A stretch of 64,000 nt of DNA from Klebsiella sp. WP3-W18-ESBL-02 (GCF_014168815.1 NZ_AP021972.1:744001-808000), one strand, 5' to 3'; positions 1 to 9,182 are shown, numbered from the stretch's first letter. The notes: generated by a model from the sequence alone, not told the origin. Numbers and translations: made by a program.

Positions 1-616
1 TACCATTGTGATCATCTCCGGCGGTATCCTTTCCGGCTTCTTTACGCCAACCGAGTCGGGGGCAATTGCCTGCATCTGGGCGATGTTCGTCACGTTCTTT
101 ATCTATCGCGAATACAAGCTGAAGGATTTCCCGAAGCTGATTCACCGCACTATCAAAACCGTCACCATGGTGATGGTGCTGATCGCGTTCGCCGCTGCGT
201 TTGGCTCGGTGATGACGCTGGTGGGGCTGCCGCAGGAGATCTCCGCTGCACTGCTGTCGTTGTCGGACAACAAGTACGTCATCTTGTTGATTATCAACAT
301 TATGCTGCTGCTATTGGGCTGCCTGATGGACATGGCGCCGCTGATCCTGATCCTGACGCCTATTCTACTGCCGGTGGTGGTGGAACTGGGCATCGATCCG
401 GTGCATTTTGGCATCATTATGATGATGAACTTAGGGATTGGTCTTATTACTCCGCCGGTGGGATCGGTGCTGTTCGTGGCCAGCGCCGTCAGCGGGCAGA
501 AGATCGAAACCGTGGTGAAAGCGATGGTCCCGTTCTACTGCGTGCTGTTCCTCGTGCTGGTGATCATCACCTATATTCCGATGATTTCGCTGTGGCTGCC
601 GGCGCATTTCCGCTAG
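1..616 (+). CDS. TRAP transporter large permease (DctM-type), C-terminal part
   Basis: Inner-membrane carrier subunit of a tripartite ATP-independent periplasmic (TRAP) transporter, the family that takes up C4-dicarboxylates, sialic acid, uronates and similar acids with sodium. The frame is already open at the window edge, so the N-terminal half lies upstream; the visible 200 or so residues are very hydrophobic. Early residues GFFTPTESGA and later NLGIGLITPPVG are the conserved loops of DctM proteins. The substrate cannot be read from this fragment. Its location beside an AraC regulator and unsaturated-uronide genes suggests a sugar acid, which is inference. Its last 50 bases overlap the end of the convergent regulator gene. 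Confidence 0.9.
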   Translation, partial: TIVIISGGILSGFFTPTESGAIACIWAMFVTFFIYREYKLKDFPKLIHRTIKTVTMVMVLIAFAAAFGSVMTLVGLPQEISAALLSLSDNKYVILLIINIMLLLLGCLMDMAPLILILTPILLPVVVELGIDPVHFGIIMMMNLGIGLITPPVGSVLFVASAVSGQKIETVVKAMVPFYCVLFLVLVIITYIPMISLWLPAHFR

Positions 617-1475
617 CCTGCCGACGCGAGGCGTGATTTTTTCGATACTGCAAGGGGGTCTCGCCGATCCCCTTTTTAAATGAACTAATAAAGTAGGTCA
701 CTTCGGCAAACCCGACCTGTCCGGCAATCTCATTCACCGGCAGCGTGCTGTGCAGCAACAGTTCACAGGCGCGGCGCAGGCGCAGGGTATTCAGGTAGTC
801 GTGAATATGTTCACCGGTCTCGGCGCGAAAGCGGCGCGACAGGTAGCTGCGCGATTTTCCCAGCTCGGCCGCCAGCGCATCGAGGCTGAATTTGTGTTGA
901 TAGTTTTCTTCAATCCAGAACATCACCGGGCTGGCAATGCCGCGTGATGTATCGGTCATCTGCTCCTGCCCCGGCGGCAGCATATTGAATAAGGTCATCA
1001 ACATGCAGGCAATCTGCTCGCTGCTCAATGCTGAAACCTGCGCCGCGCGTGCGTACAGGCTGAACAGATGATCAATATGCGGGTGTATTTCGGCCAGATC
1101 GGCAACAAATGCCGGGCGGCCACGGGCAGAAAGCGCCAGCAAACGGCGGTAATTTTCCGGGAAATGGCGGAGAAGTTTAGCAATTGCGTGCTGATCGACA
1201 TGAATAATCGTCCGGCGATAACGGTCCTGGGCTTTCTCATCGACCATGACTTTATGCAGCGTAAACGGTGGGAAGAAAAACAGCCGGCCGGGGCGCATGG
1301 TGTACTGCCGATTATCGACAATGACCACGCCAAAACCTTCCTCAACGTAGAGGATCTCCAGACACTGGTGCCAGTGGTGATAGCGCACGGTGTTAGCAAA
1401 CAGACGACTGAATGACGCTACGGCGTCATTCAGCGTGATGAGCTCCAGATGTTCGGCATTCCAGGACGACGACAT
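567..1475 (-). CDS. AraC-family transcriptional regulator with cupin sensor domain
   Basis: DNA-binding regulator of 302 residues. The N-terminal part (about residues 10-150) has the histidine-rich pattern of an AraC-type cupin (YHHWHQCLEILYVEEG). The C-terminal 100 residues carry two helix-turn-helix units ending in the AraC signature (VNEIAGQVGFAEVTYFISSF followed by KK-GETP-QYR). I chose the ATG at 1475; a TTG two codons earlier is also in frame. It is divergent from the DUF2264 gene and convergent with the TRAP permease, so it probably controls this sugar-acid locus. The inducer is unknown. Its 3' end lies inside the last 50 bases of the TRAP gene. Confidence 0.88.
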   Translation of the reverse strand: MSSSWNAEHLELITLNDAVASFSRLFANTVRYHHWHQCLEILYVEEGFGVVIVDNRQYTMRPGRLFFFPPFTLHKVMVDEKAQDRYRRTIIHVDQHAIAKLLRHFPENYRRLLALSARGRPAFVADLAEIHPHIDHLFSLYARAAQVSALSSEQIACMLMTLFNMLPPGQEQMTDTSRGIASPVMFWIEENYQHKFSLDALAAELGKSRSYLSRRFRAETGEHIHDYLNTLRLRRACELLLHSTLPVNEIAGQVGFAEVTYFISSFKKGIGETPLQYRKNHASRRQASGNAPAATAKSSEYR

Positions 1476-1567
1476 GTGCAATATTTTTAAATTTTTACCG
1501 GTTTAATCTTACTACTAAACCACTGTTTTAAATTTTATCAAGCGCGGGTTCAGATAATACAATCAGT

Positions 1568-1583
1568 TGTGACCTGGTTAACA
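1568..1583 (+). promoter_or_regulatory. CRP-like binding site in front of the DUF2264 gene
   Basis: TGTGACCTGGTTAACA matches the CRP consensus TGTGA-N6-TCACA at nine of ten conserved bases. It lies in the 152-bp divergent region between the AraC-type regulator and the DUF2264 gene, where cAMP-CRP control of a sugar catabolic operon would be expected. Binding is inferred from the pattern only. Confidence 0.45.
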
Positions 1584-1651
1584 TTTCTGCATTACCCGGA
1601 TTCTCTATGCTTTAGCCACTTTCGAGGATGGTTAAATTAGGGGTCAGGACA

Positions 1652-3466
1652 GTGACTGAAATATCAAAAATATTGTCATCACGTGAAGACGTTACGGCGA
1701 CGCTGGTAACGATGCTGAGCGCTCTCGATAAACAATTTCCCGCCCATGCGGCGCAGTTCTCGCTGGGTAATACCTGCGCGCACTACACCCAGGATATCGC
1801 GGAGATGGAGGGCTTATCGAGAGCGCTTTGGGGGCTGTTCCCGCTGCTGGCGGGCGGCGCGCAGGTACCATTCAGCGAGAAGTACATCACCGCCATTAAG
1901 CTCGGCACCGACCCGCACAGCCCAGCTTACTGGGGCGAAACCGGGCCGTACGACCAGCGTCTGGTTGAGATGGCGGCCTACGGACTCGGTCTGGCGCTGT
2001 TGCAGGACAAGCTGACCCGTCACTTTAGCGCCACCGAGCTTGAAAACCTGCACCGTTGGTTGAACCAAATCACCGATGCCCAGATGCCGGACAGCAACTG
2101 GAACTACTTCGCGATTATCGTGCAGCTGGGCTTTAAGCGTGCCGGGCTACCGTATGACCAGGCCGCTATCGACCGCCGCTTTACGATGATGGAAGCCTAC
2201 TATCTTGGCGGTGGCTGGTACTCCGATGGCCCGGGGCGTCCGAAGGATTATTACATCTCGATGGCGTTCCACTTTTACGGCCTGATTTACGCTACGCTGA
2301 ACGCGGAAGATGACCCAACGCGCGCCGCGACGCTGCGTGAACGTGCCTGCCTGTTTGCCAAAGATTTTATCTATTTTTCCGCCGCCGACGGGGCATCTGT
2401 ACCGTTTGGCCGCAGCCTGACCTACCGCTTTGCGATGGTCGCTTTCTGGAGCGGCGTGGCCTTCGCCGGGCTCGACGTGTTCTCGCCTGGCGTGGTGAAA
2501 GGCATTATCTTGCGTCACCTGCGCTGGTGGCTTGAACAGCCGATTTTCGACCGCGACGGCATCCTGACGCTGGGCTTTGCCTACCCGAATCTGGCGATGT
2601 GCGAAGACTACAACTCGCCGGGCTCGCCGTACTGGGCGCTGAAGGTATTCCTGATCATGGCGCTGCCGGAAACCCATGCTTTCTGGCAGGCGGAAGCGCT
2701 GCCGCTGCCGAGCCTGGCGCCGGTGCATGCGATTGTACCTGCCCAGCAAATTTTGCAGCACAGCGACAACTCGAAGCATGTGGTGATGCTCACTTCCGGT
2801 CAGCTCGAGCTGAACAACTACGTCAACACCGAGGCCAAGTACACCAAATTTGCCTACTCCACGCGCTTTGGCTTCACCATCGAGCGGGGACGTTACGGTA
2901 TTAAGCACGCGGCCTGTGACTCGATGCTGCTGCTGTCGGATAACGACAACTACTGGCGCGGCCGCCGCGAATGCGAGAGCGTTGAGATGCTGGACGGCGC
3001 AATTTACTCACGCTGGCTGCCGTGGCACGACGTGCAGGTGGATACCTGGCTTATCCCGTGTGGTGATTGGCACGTTCGCGTTCACCGCGTGAATACGGCG
3101 CGTCGCCTGCAGACGGTGGAAGGGGGTTTTGCGGTGATGAAAGCCGAGGCGGAGCTGACCGTGCGCCAGAGCCTGGTGAACGCGGCCAACGGCGTGAGCG
3201 CGGTGGTGGATCTCTCGCCGTTGGCCGTTCGCGTTGCCGATAGCGTCATTACCCCGCCGAACAGCAGCGTGATGTTTGCTGAGTGCGCGGCGATCCCAAC
3301 GTTAACGGGTGAGATAGCACCCGGTGAACACTGGCTATGCTGCGCCGTGGTGGCAAGCGCTAACCACAATATGCTGTTGCCCGCATTGCCCACGCTGCAT
3401 ATTCAAAATAATACGCTGAACGTGACGGATAACATCAGCGGAAAAATAACAACGCTGAATTTTTAA
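1652..3466 (+). CDS. DUF2264 domain protein, probable uronide/glycan-processing enzyme
   Basis: A cytoplasmic protein of about 604 residues with no signal peptide. The first 350 residues look like the all-helical fold of DUF2264 proteins, with conserved runs such as MPDSNWNYF, GGGWYSDGPGRPKDYY and EDYNSPGSPYW; the rest is a beta-rich C-terminal domain. As far as I recall some DUF2264 members are classed as glycoside hydrolases (GH154) acting on glucuronides. Here that role is inference, supported by the GH88 and sugar symporter genes that follow in the same direction. Start choice is open: the GTG at 1652 has AGGGG eight bases upstream, whereas the ATG at 1628 has GAGG directly abutting it. 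Confidence 0.8.
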   Translation: MTEISKILSSREDVTATLVTMLSALDKQFPAHAAQFSLGNTCAHYTQDIAEMEGLSRALWGLFPLLAGGAQVPFSEKYITAIKLGTDPHSPAYWGETGPYDQRLVEMAAYGLGLALLQDKLTRHFSATELENLHRWLNQITDAQMPDSNWNYFAIIVQLGFKRAGLPYDQAAIDRRFTMMEAYYLGGGWYSDGPGRPKDYYISMAFHFYGLIYATLNAEDDPTRAATLRERACLFAKDFIYFSAADGASVPFGRSLTYRFAMVAFWSGVAFAGLDVFSPGVVKGIILRHLRWWLEQPIFDRDGILTLGFAYPNLAMCEDYNSPGSPYWALKVFLIMALPETHAFWQAEALPLPSLAPVHAIVPAQQILQHSDNSKHVVMLTSGQLELNNYVNTEAKYTKFAYSTRFGFTIERGRYGIKHAACDSMLLLSDNDNYWRGRRECESVEMLDGAIYSRWLPWHDVQVDTWLIPCGDWHVRVHRVNTARRLQTVEGGFAVMKAEAELTVRQSLVNAANGVSAVVDLSPLAVRVADSVITPPNSSVMFAECAAIPTLTGEIAPGEHWLCCAVVASANHNMLLPALPTLHIQNNTLNVTDNISGKITTLNF

Positions 3467-3562
3467 ATACCCGGATAAAAATTAAACCGGAATACCTCCT
3501 GACAAACTCTGCCTCACCATGATGCAGAGTTTGTACCCCTACATCGTCTTGTCGAGGACCGT

Positions 3563-4831
3563 ATGGAAAAACTATCGTCAACAAACAGGCTGGAATATTA
3601 CAAAATAAGCTCATTTATCTTTTTATATTTCTTTACCTGGTCTGCCAGTATTGGTTTATTTGCTATCTGGCTTGGGCAAAAAGCAGAACTCAGCGGTGCG
3701 GTAATTGGTACCGTATTTGCCGTAAACGGCATCTTCTCCGTTATCCTTAAACCGATTTACGGCTACATTCTCGATAAAATAGGGATGAGTAAATATCTGC
3801 TCTATTTTGTGGTCGTGATGTCCGCCCTGATGGCGCCGTTCTTTATTTATGTCTACCAACCGCTGCTGCTCTCCTACACCACCGTGGGGATTATTGTTGG
3901 TGCTATTTATCTGAGCTTTGCGTGGTATGCCGGCGTGGCAGCCTGTGAATCCTATGCCGATCGCTACAGCCGTCTGAACAACATGGAGTTTGGCCAGATT
4001 CGTATGTGGGGCTCGCTCGGCTGGGCGGTGGCGTCGTCGTTCTCCGGCCTGCTGTTTAATATCTCTCCGGCCTACAACTTTATTCTCGGCAGCGTGGCAT
4101 CGCTGGTCATGCTGGCGGTGTTAATCAGCCTGAAAGTGGATACTGAAACCAGCAACGCCAGCGCGGTTATCTCGAAGGATAAGATTGTCCTGAAAGACGT
4201 ATTCGACCTGCTGAAAAGCGGCAAGTTCTGGGCTTTCTGCCTGTATGTGGCAGGCGTAGCGTGGATGATGTTTGTGGCTGAGCAGCAGTTCTCCCGCTAC
4301 TTCGTCACCTTCTTTAGCGATGTGCACGAAGGCAACACTATCTTTGGTTTACTGGGAACCGTGCAGTCCGGCACCGAGTTTGTGATGTACATCTTTATGC
4401 CGATGTTCGTTAACTATATTGGCGCAAAACGCGGCCTGATCATTGTCGGGGCGCTCGTTGGTGCTCGCCTGGTGATTTCCGGCCTGTGCGACTCGCATCT
4501 GCTTATTTCGGTGATTAAACCGCTGTACGGCCTGGAAATTTGTCTGCTGCTGGTATCGGTCTTTAAATATATTGCCGAGCATTTCGATAAACGCGTCAAT
4601 GCCACCATGTATTTATTGGGTTATCAGGCCATGTTGTATATCGGCAACGTGGTGGTGTCTTCTCCGGCAGGATTATTGTACGACCGCATCGGCTTTGAAA
4701 AGACTTATATGATCATGGGGGGTATTGCGCTGTTCTTTACGTTGATATCCGCATTTACCTTATCTGCCTGTAAACGTCAGAATCATCGTCAGCCTGCGCT
4801 TGATGTTGCTGAGAATGGTATTTCTAAATAA
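3563..4831 (+). CDS. Oligosaccharide:H+ symporter, LacY-family MFS transporter
   Basis: Twelve-helix major facilitator protein of 422 residues resembling LacY and its relatives: the N-terminal run SSFIFLYFFTWSASIGLFAIW, a GYILDKIG loop after helix 2, and AWYAGVAACESYADRYSR followed by FGQIRMWGSLGWA are the family's hallmarks. The LacY group imports di- and oligosaccharides with protons. It lies 96 bp after the DUF2264 gene and 25 bp before the GH88 gene, so the three are probably one operon. The likely cargo is an unsaturated uronyl disaccharide, by context only. A good ribosome site (GAGGA) precedes the ATG. Confidence 0.85.
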   Translation: MEKLSSTNRLEYYKISSFIFLYFFTWSASIGLFAIWLGQKAELSGAVIGTVFAVNGIFSVILKPIYGYILDKIGMSKYLLYFVVVMSALMAPFFIYVYQPLLLSYTTVGIIVGAIYLSFAWYAGVAACESYADRYSRLNNMEFGQIRMWGSLGWAVASSFSGLLFNISPAYNFILGSVASLVMLAVLISLKVDTETSNASAVISKDKIVLKDVFDLLKSGKFWAFCLYVAGVAWMMFVAEQQFSRYFVTFFSDVHEGNTIFGLLGTVQSGTEFVMYIFMPMFVNYIGAKRGLIIVGALVGARLVISGLCDSHLLISVIKPLYGLEICLLLVSVFKYIAEHFDKRVNATMYLLGYQAMLYIGNVVVSSPAGLLYDRIGFEKTYMIMGGIALFFTLISAFTLSACKRQNHRQPALDVAENGISK

Positions 4832-4856
4832 GTATGACTGAATGAAGGAACCGAAT

Positions 4857-6047
4857 ATGTTAAACCCTATCGTTGAGGAAACCCTGCGCGAATTTCCGGG
4901 TGCACCCGTTAATCTTCAGACGTTTAACGATGAGCTGTGCTCGGCGCGTAGCCATGTCCTTAAGCTGATTAGCCGTCATTTAACGGATTTCGGTGATAAA
5001 TTCCCGGGCGAGGCCTGCGTGAACGGCTACTATCCGCTCACCGAAAACGTTGAGTGGACCACCAGCTTCTGGACCGGTCAACTGTGGCTGGCCTGGGAGA
5101 TGACCGGTGAGGAGAAATACCGGGCGCTGGCGGAAAAACACGTGCGCTCGTTCGGCCTGCGTATTGCGGGCCGCTGCGACACCAACACGCATGACCTGGG
5201 CTTCCTGTACACGCTTTCCTGCGTGTCAGCGTGGCGCTTGACCGGCAATCGCGATGCGCGCGGCTTCTCTTTGCAGGCAGCGGAAGCGCTGCTGGAGCGC
5301 TTCCATCGTAAAGCGGAAATTATCCAGGCCTGGGGCGTACTGACCGACCCGGAGCAGGCGGGGCGCATGATTATCGACTGCACCATGAACCTGCCGTTGC
5401 TCTACTGGGCGACTGAACAAACCGGCGATCCAAGATTCGCCGACGCCGCACGTGCTCACGTACGCCAGTCGGCGAAGTATCTGGTGCGTGAAGACGCCTC
5501 GACCTACCACACCTACTACATGGACGTGCAGACCGGTGCGCCGCGCTTTGGCAAAACGCAGCAGGGCTATGCGGATGATTCCTGCTGGTCGCGCGGGCAG
5601 GCGTGGGGCATTTACGGCTTTATGTTGAGCTTCCTCTATACCGGCGATAAAGAACTGATTAGCCTGTCGAAAAAACTGGCCAACTACTTCCTCAACCGCC
5701 TGCCGGAAGACCACGTATGCCACTGGGATCTGGCGCTGGTGGGCACCGACGCGCTGCGGGATTCATCCTCGGCGGCGATTGCGGTGTGCGGCTTGCTGGA
5801 GCTGGTGAAGCATCTGCCGACCACCGATCCGGATCGCGAGCGCTATCAGCAGTGGGCGATGGGCATTATGTCCTCGCTGTCGAAACATTATCTGATGGGC
5901 ATTGATGAGCCGGGTACCGGCGTGCTGAAGCATTCGGTCTATCACTTCGCCAGCGATAAGGGCGTGGATGAATGCTGTAGCTGGGGGGATTACTTCTATG
6001 TGGAAGCGCTGGTGCGCATGACGCAGAGCTGGAAGCTGTACTGGTAA
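4857..6047 (+). CDS. GH88 unsaturated beta-glucuronyl hydrolase
   Basis: Cytoplasmic (alpha/alpha)6-barrel enzyme of 396 residues that hydrates and releases delta-4,5-unsaturated uronic acid from the non-reducing end of oligosaccharides left by polysaccharide lyases. The family's two catalytic aspartates are visible: one in NTHDLGFLY and one in IIDCTMNLPLLYW. The conserved RGQAWGIYG and DSSSAAIAV blocks and the C-terminal SWGDYFYVEAL also match. There is no signal peptide, so the substrate must be imported, presumably by the adjacent LacY-type symporter. I chose the ATG at 4857 because AAGGA lies seven bases upstream; the ATG at 4842 has no such site. Exact substrate (hyaluronan, chondroitin or a plant/bacterial glycan) is not determined. 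Confidence 0.88.
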   Translation: MLNPIVEETLREFPGAPVNLQTFNDELCSARSHVLKLISRHLTDFGDKFPGEACVNGYYPLTENVEWTTSFWTGQLWLAWEMTGEEKYRALAEKHVRSFGLRIAGRCDTNTHDLGFLYTLSCVSAWRLTGNRDARGFSLQAAEALLERFHRKAEIIQAWGVLTDPEQAGRMIIDCTMNLPLLYWATEQTGDPRFADAARAHVRQSAKYLVREDASTYHTYYMDVQTGAPRFGKTQQGYADDSCWSRGQAWGIYGFMLSFLYTGDKELISLSKKLANYFLNRLPEDHVCHWDLALVGTDALRDSSSAAIAVCGLLELVKHLPTTDPDRERYQQWAMGIMSSLSKHYLMGIDEPGTGVLKHSVYHFASDKGVDECCSWGDYFYVEALVRMTQSWKLYW

Positions 6048-6056
6048 ATTGATATT

Positions 6057-6127
6057 GCCCGGTGGCGCTGCGCTTACCGGGCCTGCATTCAACACGTATC
6101 CCGGACGAGCTGCGTTCGGCCGGGCTA
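6057..6127. repeat. REP-like palindromic element
   Basis: The arms GCCCGGTGGCGC and GCGCTTACCGGGC form an imperfect hairpin, and a second GC-rich half (CCGGACGAGC through GGCCGGGC) follows. This is the usual appearance of intergenic REP/BIME elements in enterobacteria. It fills the gap between the convergent GH88 gene and ygiN. Confidence 0.65.
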
Positions 6128-6143
6128 CGTTAATGCGTTAACC

Positions 6144-6458
6144 TTAAACGCCTGACTCCAGAATACGAATGGTCGTATCCAGCACGTCGCCTTTCACCGC
6201 TTCGCTCCAGGCTTTCATGTGCGGGGTTTGCAGGTGCGCTTCAAGGTGCGCGACGCTTTCCCACACTTCAACCATCACGATAGAGTCCGGCGCGGTGGTC
6301 TGGAAGCTAACGCCTGCGGCGTGGTCCACCATCGGCGCGTAGCCGTGGCAGCCGTCTTCTTTCAGTACGGTTGGGATAATTTTGGTGAACTGTTCCAGTA
6401 CCGCCTGACGATGATGTTGGCCCGGACGAGTACGGATTTCAGCAATAACTGTCAACAT
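6144..6458 (-). CDS. ygiN: Quinol monooxygenase YgiN (ABM domain)
   Basis: A 104-residue single-domain protein of the antibiotic biosynthesis monooxygenase fold, the same length as E. coli YgiN and nearly identical at both ends (it begins MLTVIAEIRTRPG and has HLEAHLQTPHMKA). E. coli YgiN oxidises menadiol and is thought to work with the quinone reductase MdaB in a quinone redox cycle. The gene lies 30 bp downstream of mdaB on the same strand, so the two are probably co-transcribed. An AAGGAG site precedes the start. Confidence 0.95.
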   Translation of the reverse strand: MLTVIAEIRTRPGQHHRQAVLEQFTKIIPTVLKEDGCHGYAPMVDHAAGVSFQTTAPDSIVMVEVWESVAHLEAHLQTPHMKAWSEAVKGDVLDTTIRILESGV

Positions 6459-6488
6459 GATTAACTCCTTCTAATTCCAGGTGACCAG

Positions 6489-7070
6489 TTAACCAAAAAT
6501 CTTCGCAAGATGCTCGCGGTATTCTGCAACATAACGTGGAATGTCAGGCATTTTAATCACGTCGTTGGCAATAAAGGTCGGCAGCGCTTCCATTCCCAGG
6601 AACTGGTTGGCTTTGTGGAACGGCAGGTAAACGCCGTCAACGCCCACGCCGTGGAAGAACTGGTCTTTATCGGTAAAGGCTTCCATTGGGGCATTCCAGG
6701 TCAGAGACAGCATATAGGTCTTGCCCTGAATCAGACCGCCGGAGCCGTATTTTTTGCTGGCATCGGAACGGGTACGGCCATCGCTGGCATACAGCGTGCC
6801 GTGACCTTCGGTGAAGACATCATCGATATATTTTTTGACGGTCCACGGTGCGCCCATCCACCAGCCCGGCATCTGCCAGATAACGGAATCGGCCCACAGG
6901 AAGTTCTGCACTTCGGCTTTGACATCGTAGTCGCCGTCGGCGCGAACCACTCTAACATCATGCCCGAGGTCGCGCAGGAAGGTTTCCGCGACTTCGGTCA
7001 GGGTGTCATTCAGCTGGCCGTTGGAGTGGCCGAATTTTTTCGCGCCGTTAACAATCAGAATGTTGCTCAT
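6489..7070 (-). CDS. mdaB: NADPH:quinone reductase MdaB
   Basis: Cytoplasmic FAD-containing flavodoxin-like quinone reductase of 193 residues, the length of E. coli MdaB (modulator of drug activity B). It reduces quinones by two electrons using NADPH, avoiding semiquinone radicals. Family blocks such as IVNGAKKFGHSNGQLN at the N-terminus and WQMPGWWMGAPW around residue 70 are intact. It is the first gene of a likely mdaB-ygiN pair and lies downstream of qseBC in the same direction, with a gap of about 106 bp that could hold its own promoter. Confidence 0.95.
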   Translation of the reverse strand: MSNILIVNGAKKFGHSNGQLNDTLTEVAETFLRDLGHDVRVVRADGDYDVKAEVQNFLWADSVIWQMPGWWMGAPWTVKKYIDDVFTEGHGTLYASDGRTRSDASKKYGSGGLIQGKTYMLSLTWNAPMEAFTDKDQFFHGVGVDGVYLPFHKANQFLGMEALPTFIANDVIKMPDIPRYVAEYREHLAKIFG

Positions 7071-7176
7071 TATTTATCCTCAATAAAATGCTTTTGTCAG
7101 CCATGATACTCGGCGTGCCGAAGAGGTTAAATGTGCAAAATGTGCAAAGTCTTTTGCTAAAAGAGCAATAATCGGT

Positions 7177-8526
7177 CTACCAGCGAATATCAGCCTGGAA
7201 TCCGCCTCCGGGGGCATTGTGAAATGTGGCCGACATCTGATGCAGCGCGGCGATGCGCTGCACGATAGACAGCCCCAGGCCGCTGCCGGTTTCATCCTGT
7301 CCCGGTGGGCGATAGAACCGTTCACCGACGCGCGCCAGCGCCTCCGGGCTGATGCCGGGGCCGTTGTCGCGCACGCTAAAACCCTCAGGCGTCAGCGTGA
7401 CGTCGACCACGCTGCCGGCCGGGCTGTAGCGCACCGCGTTATCGAGTAGATTACGCACCAGCAGCCCAAGCAGCAGCGGCTGCGCGGTGCGCGATACCGG
7501 TGGCTCGCCGGTATGCAGGCGGACTTCAATGCCCGCTTTTTGTGCGGTGTGGTAGATGTCCATGACCGAAGATTGCAGCAGATCGTCGAGCACCACGGTC
7601 TGCACGTCCGCCAGCTGTTCCAGCGAATCCAGGCGTGAAAGGGTCAACAGCTGTTCGACTAAGCGGGTCGCCCGGTCGATGCCCGCGTGCAGCTGTGCCA
7701 GCGCCCGACGCTGGCCCGACGGATCGCCCTGCGAGAGTTCTGCCACTTCGGCCTGTACCCGCAGCGCGGTCAGTGGGCTACGTAGCTCGTGCGCGGCGTC
7801 AGAGGTAAAGCGTCGCTCGCGGGTCATCATGTCATGGGTGCGGCGGAACAGCTGATTAAGCGCGTCCAGCAGCGGACGAACTTCGCTAGGCACGCCGTCG
7901 GTGCTGAGCGCTTCACCGGCGTCCGGGTCGCGCTGGCGCAGCGTCCGGGTCAATTTTTTCAGCGGTGCCAGCTCGCGGCTGAGCAGGACAATCAGCAGCA
8001 AAAACATGATCGGTAGGGCGATAAGCCATGGCGTCAGCTGACCGGTGATGATATCCAGCGCCATCTCCCGGCGATAATCCCACTCCTGGCCGACCACGAT
8101 ACGGTACTTTTTATCGGCGGTCGTCAGCCACAGAAAGCGCCAGCTGTCGTCATCATTGCTAAGCTGGCCGTCGTCAAAGCCTTCGCGCCGGTAGTGATAA
8201 GGAATATACGGCCCGTTCTCGCCGTCGTGCAGCACCATTTTCCCATCGGTCGTGTAGATGGCGAAGGCGATGGCATCTTCGTCGAGATGGCCGTGCTTGA
8301 CCTTTTTCGGCGCGCGTACCCACTGGCGTGAGGTGGTTAAATCGGCAAAATCCATGGCGCTGATGCGCTTGGCAAACAGCATCTGCTGGGTATCGAAGAG
8401 TTTATCCAGCTTATGGGTGGTTTGCTTCCAGGCAATCGCGCTGGCAAAACACCAGGTGATGGCGGAAAGCAGCATAAACAGGAGCGTCAGACGAACGCGC
8501 AGACTGAGGCGGCGGAATAGATTCAT
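7177..8526 (-). CDS. qseC: Sensor histidine kinase QseC
   Basis: Membrane histidine kinase of 449 residues, the length of E. coli QseC. It has an N-terminal transmembrane helix, a periplasmic sensor domain to about residue 160, a second membrane helix, a HAMP region, then the catalytic part. The phosphorylated histidine is in AAHELRSPL, the N box in LLDNAVRYSP, and the glycine boxes in VRDNGPGIS and GSGLGLSIV. In E. coli it senses autoinducer-3 and catecholamines and phosphorylates QseB. Its start overlaps the qseB stop by four bases, so the pair is translationally coupled. Confidence 0.96.
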   Translation of the reverse strand: MNLFRRLSLRVRLTLLFMLLSAITWCFASAIAWKQTTHKLDKLFDTQQMLFAKRISAMDFADLTTSRQWVRAPKKVKHGHLDEDAIAFAIYTTDGKMVLHDGENGPYIPYHYRREGFDDGQLSNDDDSWRFLWLTTADKKYRIVVGQEWDYRREMALDIITGQLTPWLIALPIMFLLLIVLLSRELAPLKKLTRTLRQRDPDAGEALSTDGVPSEVRPLLDALNQLFRRTHDMMTRERRFTSDAAHELRSPLTALRVQAEVAELSQGDPSGQRRALAQLHAGIDRATRLVEQLLTLSRLDSLEQLADVQTVVLDDLLQSSVMDIYHTAQKAGIEVRLHTGEPPVSRTAQPLLLGLLVRNLLDNAVRYSPAGSVVDVTLTPEGFSVRDNGPGISPEALARVGERFYRPPGQDETGSGLGLSIVQRIAALHQMSATFHNAPGGGFQADIRW

Positions 8527-9182
8527 TGGTCACCCAGGGTGTAGCCGATACCGTGAACGGTGCGTATAAACGTGCTGCCGAGCTTGCGGCGCAGATGATG
8601 GACATGCACTTCAATGGCGTTACTGGAAACGTCTTCATCCCAGCTATAGAGCTTCTCTTCGATAAGCTTACGCGGCAGTACGCGCCCGACGTTACGCAGC
8701 AGCAGCTCCAGCAGGGCGAACTCTTTAGGTTTGAGGGCCAGCGGTTCACCGTTTAACGTCGCGGTGAGGCTACCGGGGTCCAGTTCGACATCGCCGTGAC
8801 GCAGCGTGCTGCTGGGCTGGCCGTGGGCGCGGCGAATCAGCGCTTCCAGCCTGGCGGCCAGCTCGATCAGGGCGAACGGTTTGCACAGGTAATCATCAGC
8901 CCCGAGGCGCAGCCCCTCTACGCGCTGGCTGAGCGCATCGCGGGCGGTGAGGATTAGCACCGGCTCACGGCGGGTTTTTTCGCGCCATTCGCGCAGGATA
9001 TCCAGCCCGTCGATGCCGGGGAGCGTCAGGTCGAGGATGACCGCGTCATAGGGGGCGTTATAGAGCGCAATTTTCCCTTCTTCACCGCGGGTAAACCAGT
9101 CGAGCGTAAAGCCCATTTTCCCCAACCCGGCTTTGATACCATCGCCGATAAGCTTGTCATCTTCTACCAACAAAATGCGCAT
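8523..9182 (-). CDS. qseB: Response regulator QseB
   Basis: OmpR/PhoB-type response regulator of 219 residues. The receiver domain has the acidic pair EDD near residue 8, the phosphorylated Asp51 in VILDLTLPG and the conserved lysine in CKPF. The C-terminal winged helix carries the HVHHLRRKLG recognition region. It is the partner of QseC and in E. coli controls flagellar and virulence genes and its own promoter. The gene is divergent from ygiW, with a PmrA/QseB-type hexamer repeat in between. Confidence 0.96.
   Translation of the reverse strand: MRILLVEDDKLIGDGIKAGLGKMGFTLDWFTRGEEGKIALYNAPYDAVILDLTLPGIDGLDILREWREKTRREPVLILTARDALSQRVEGLRLGADDYLCKPFALIELAARLEALIRRAHGQPSSTLRHGDVELDPGSLTATLNGEPLALKPKEFALLELLLRNVGRVLPRKLIEEKLYSWDEDVSSNAIEVHVHHLRRKLGSTFIRTVHGIGYTLGDQ

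Noticed and set aside
6129..7106. Rightward frames of 81 and 198 codons over ygiN and mdaB
   Set aside because: They are antisense to two well-recognised genes and have no domain signature.
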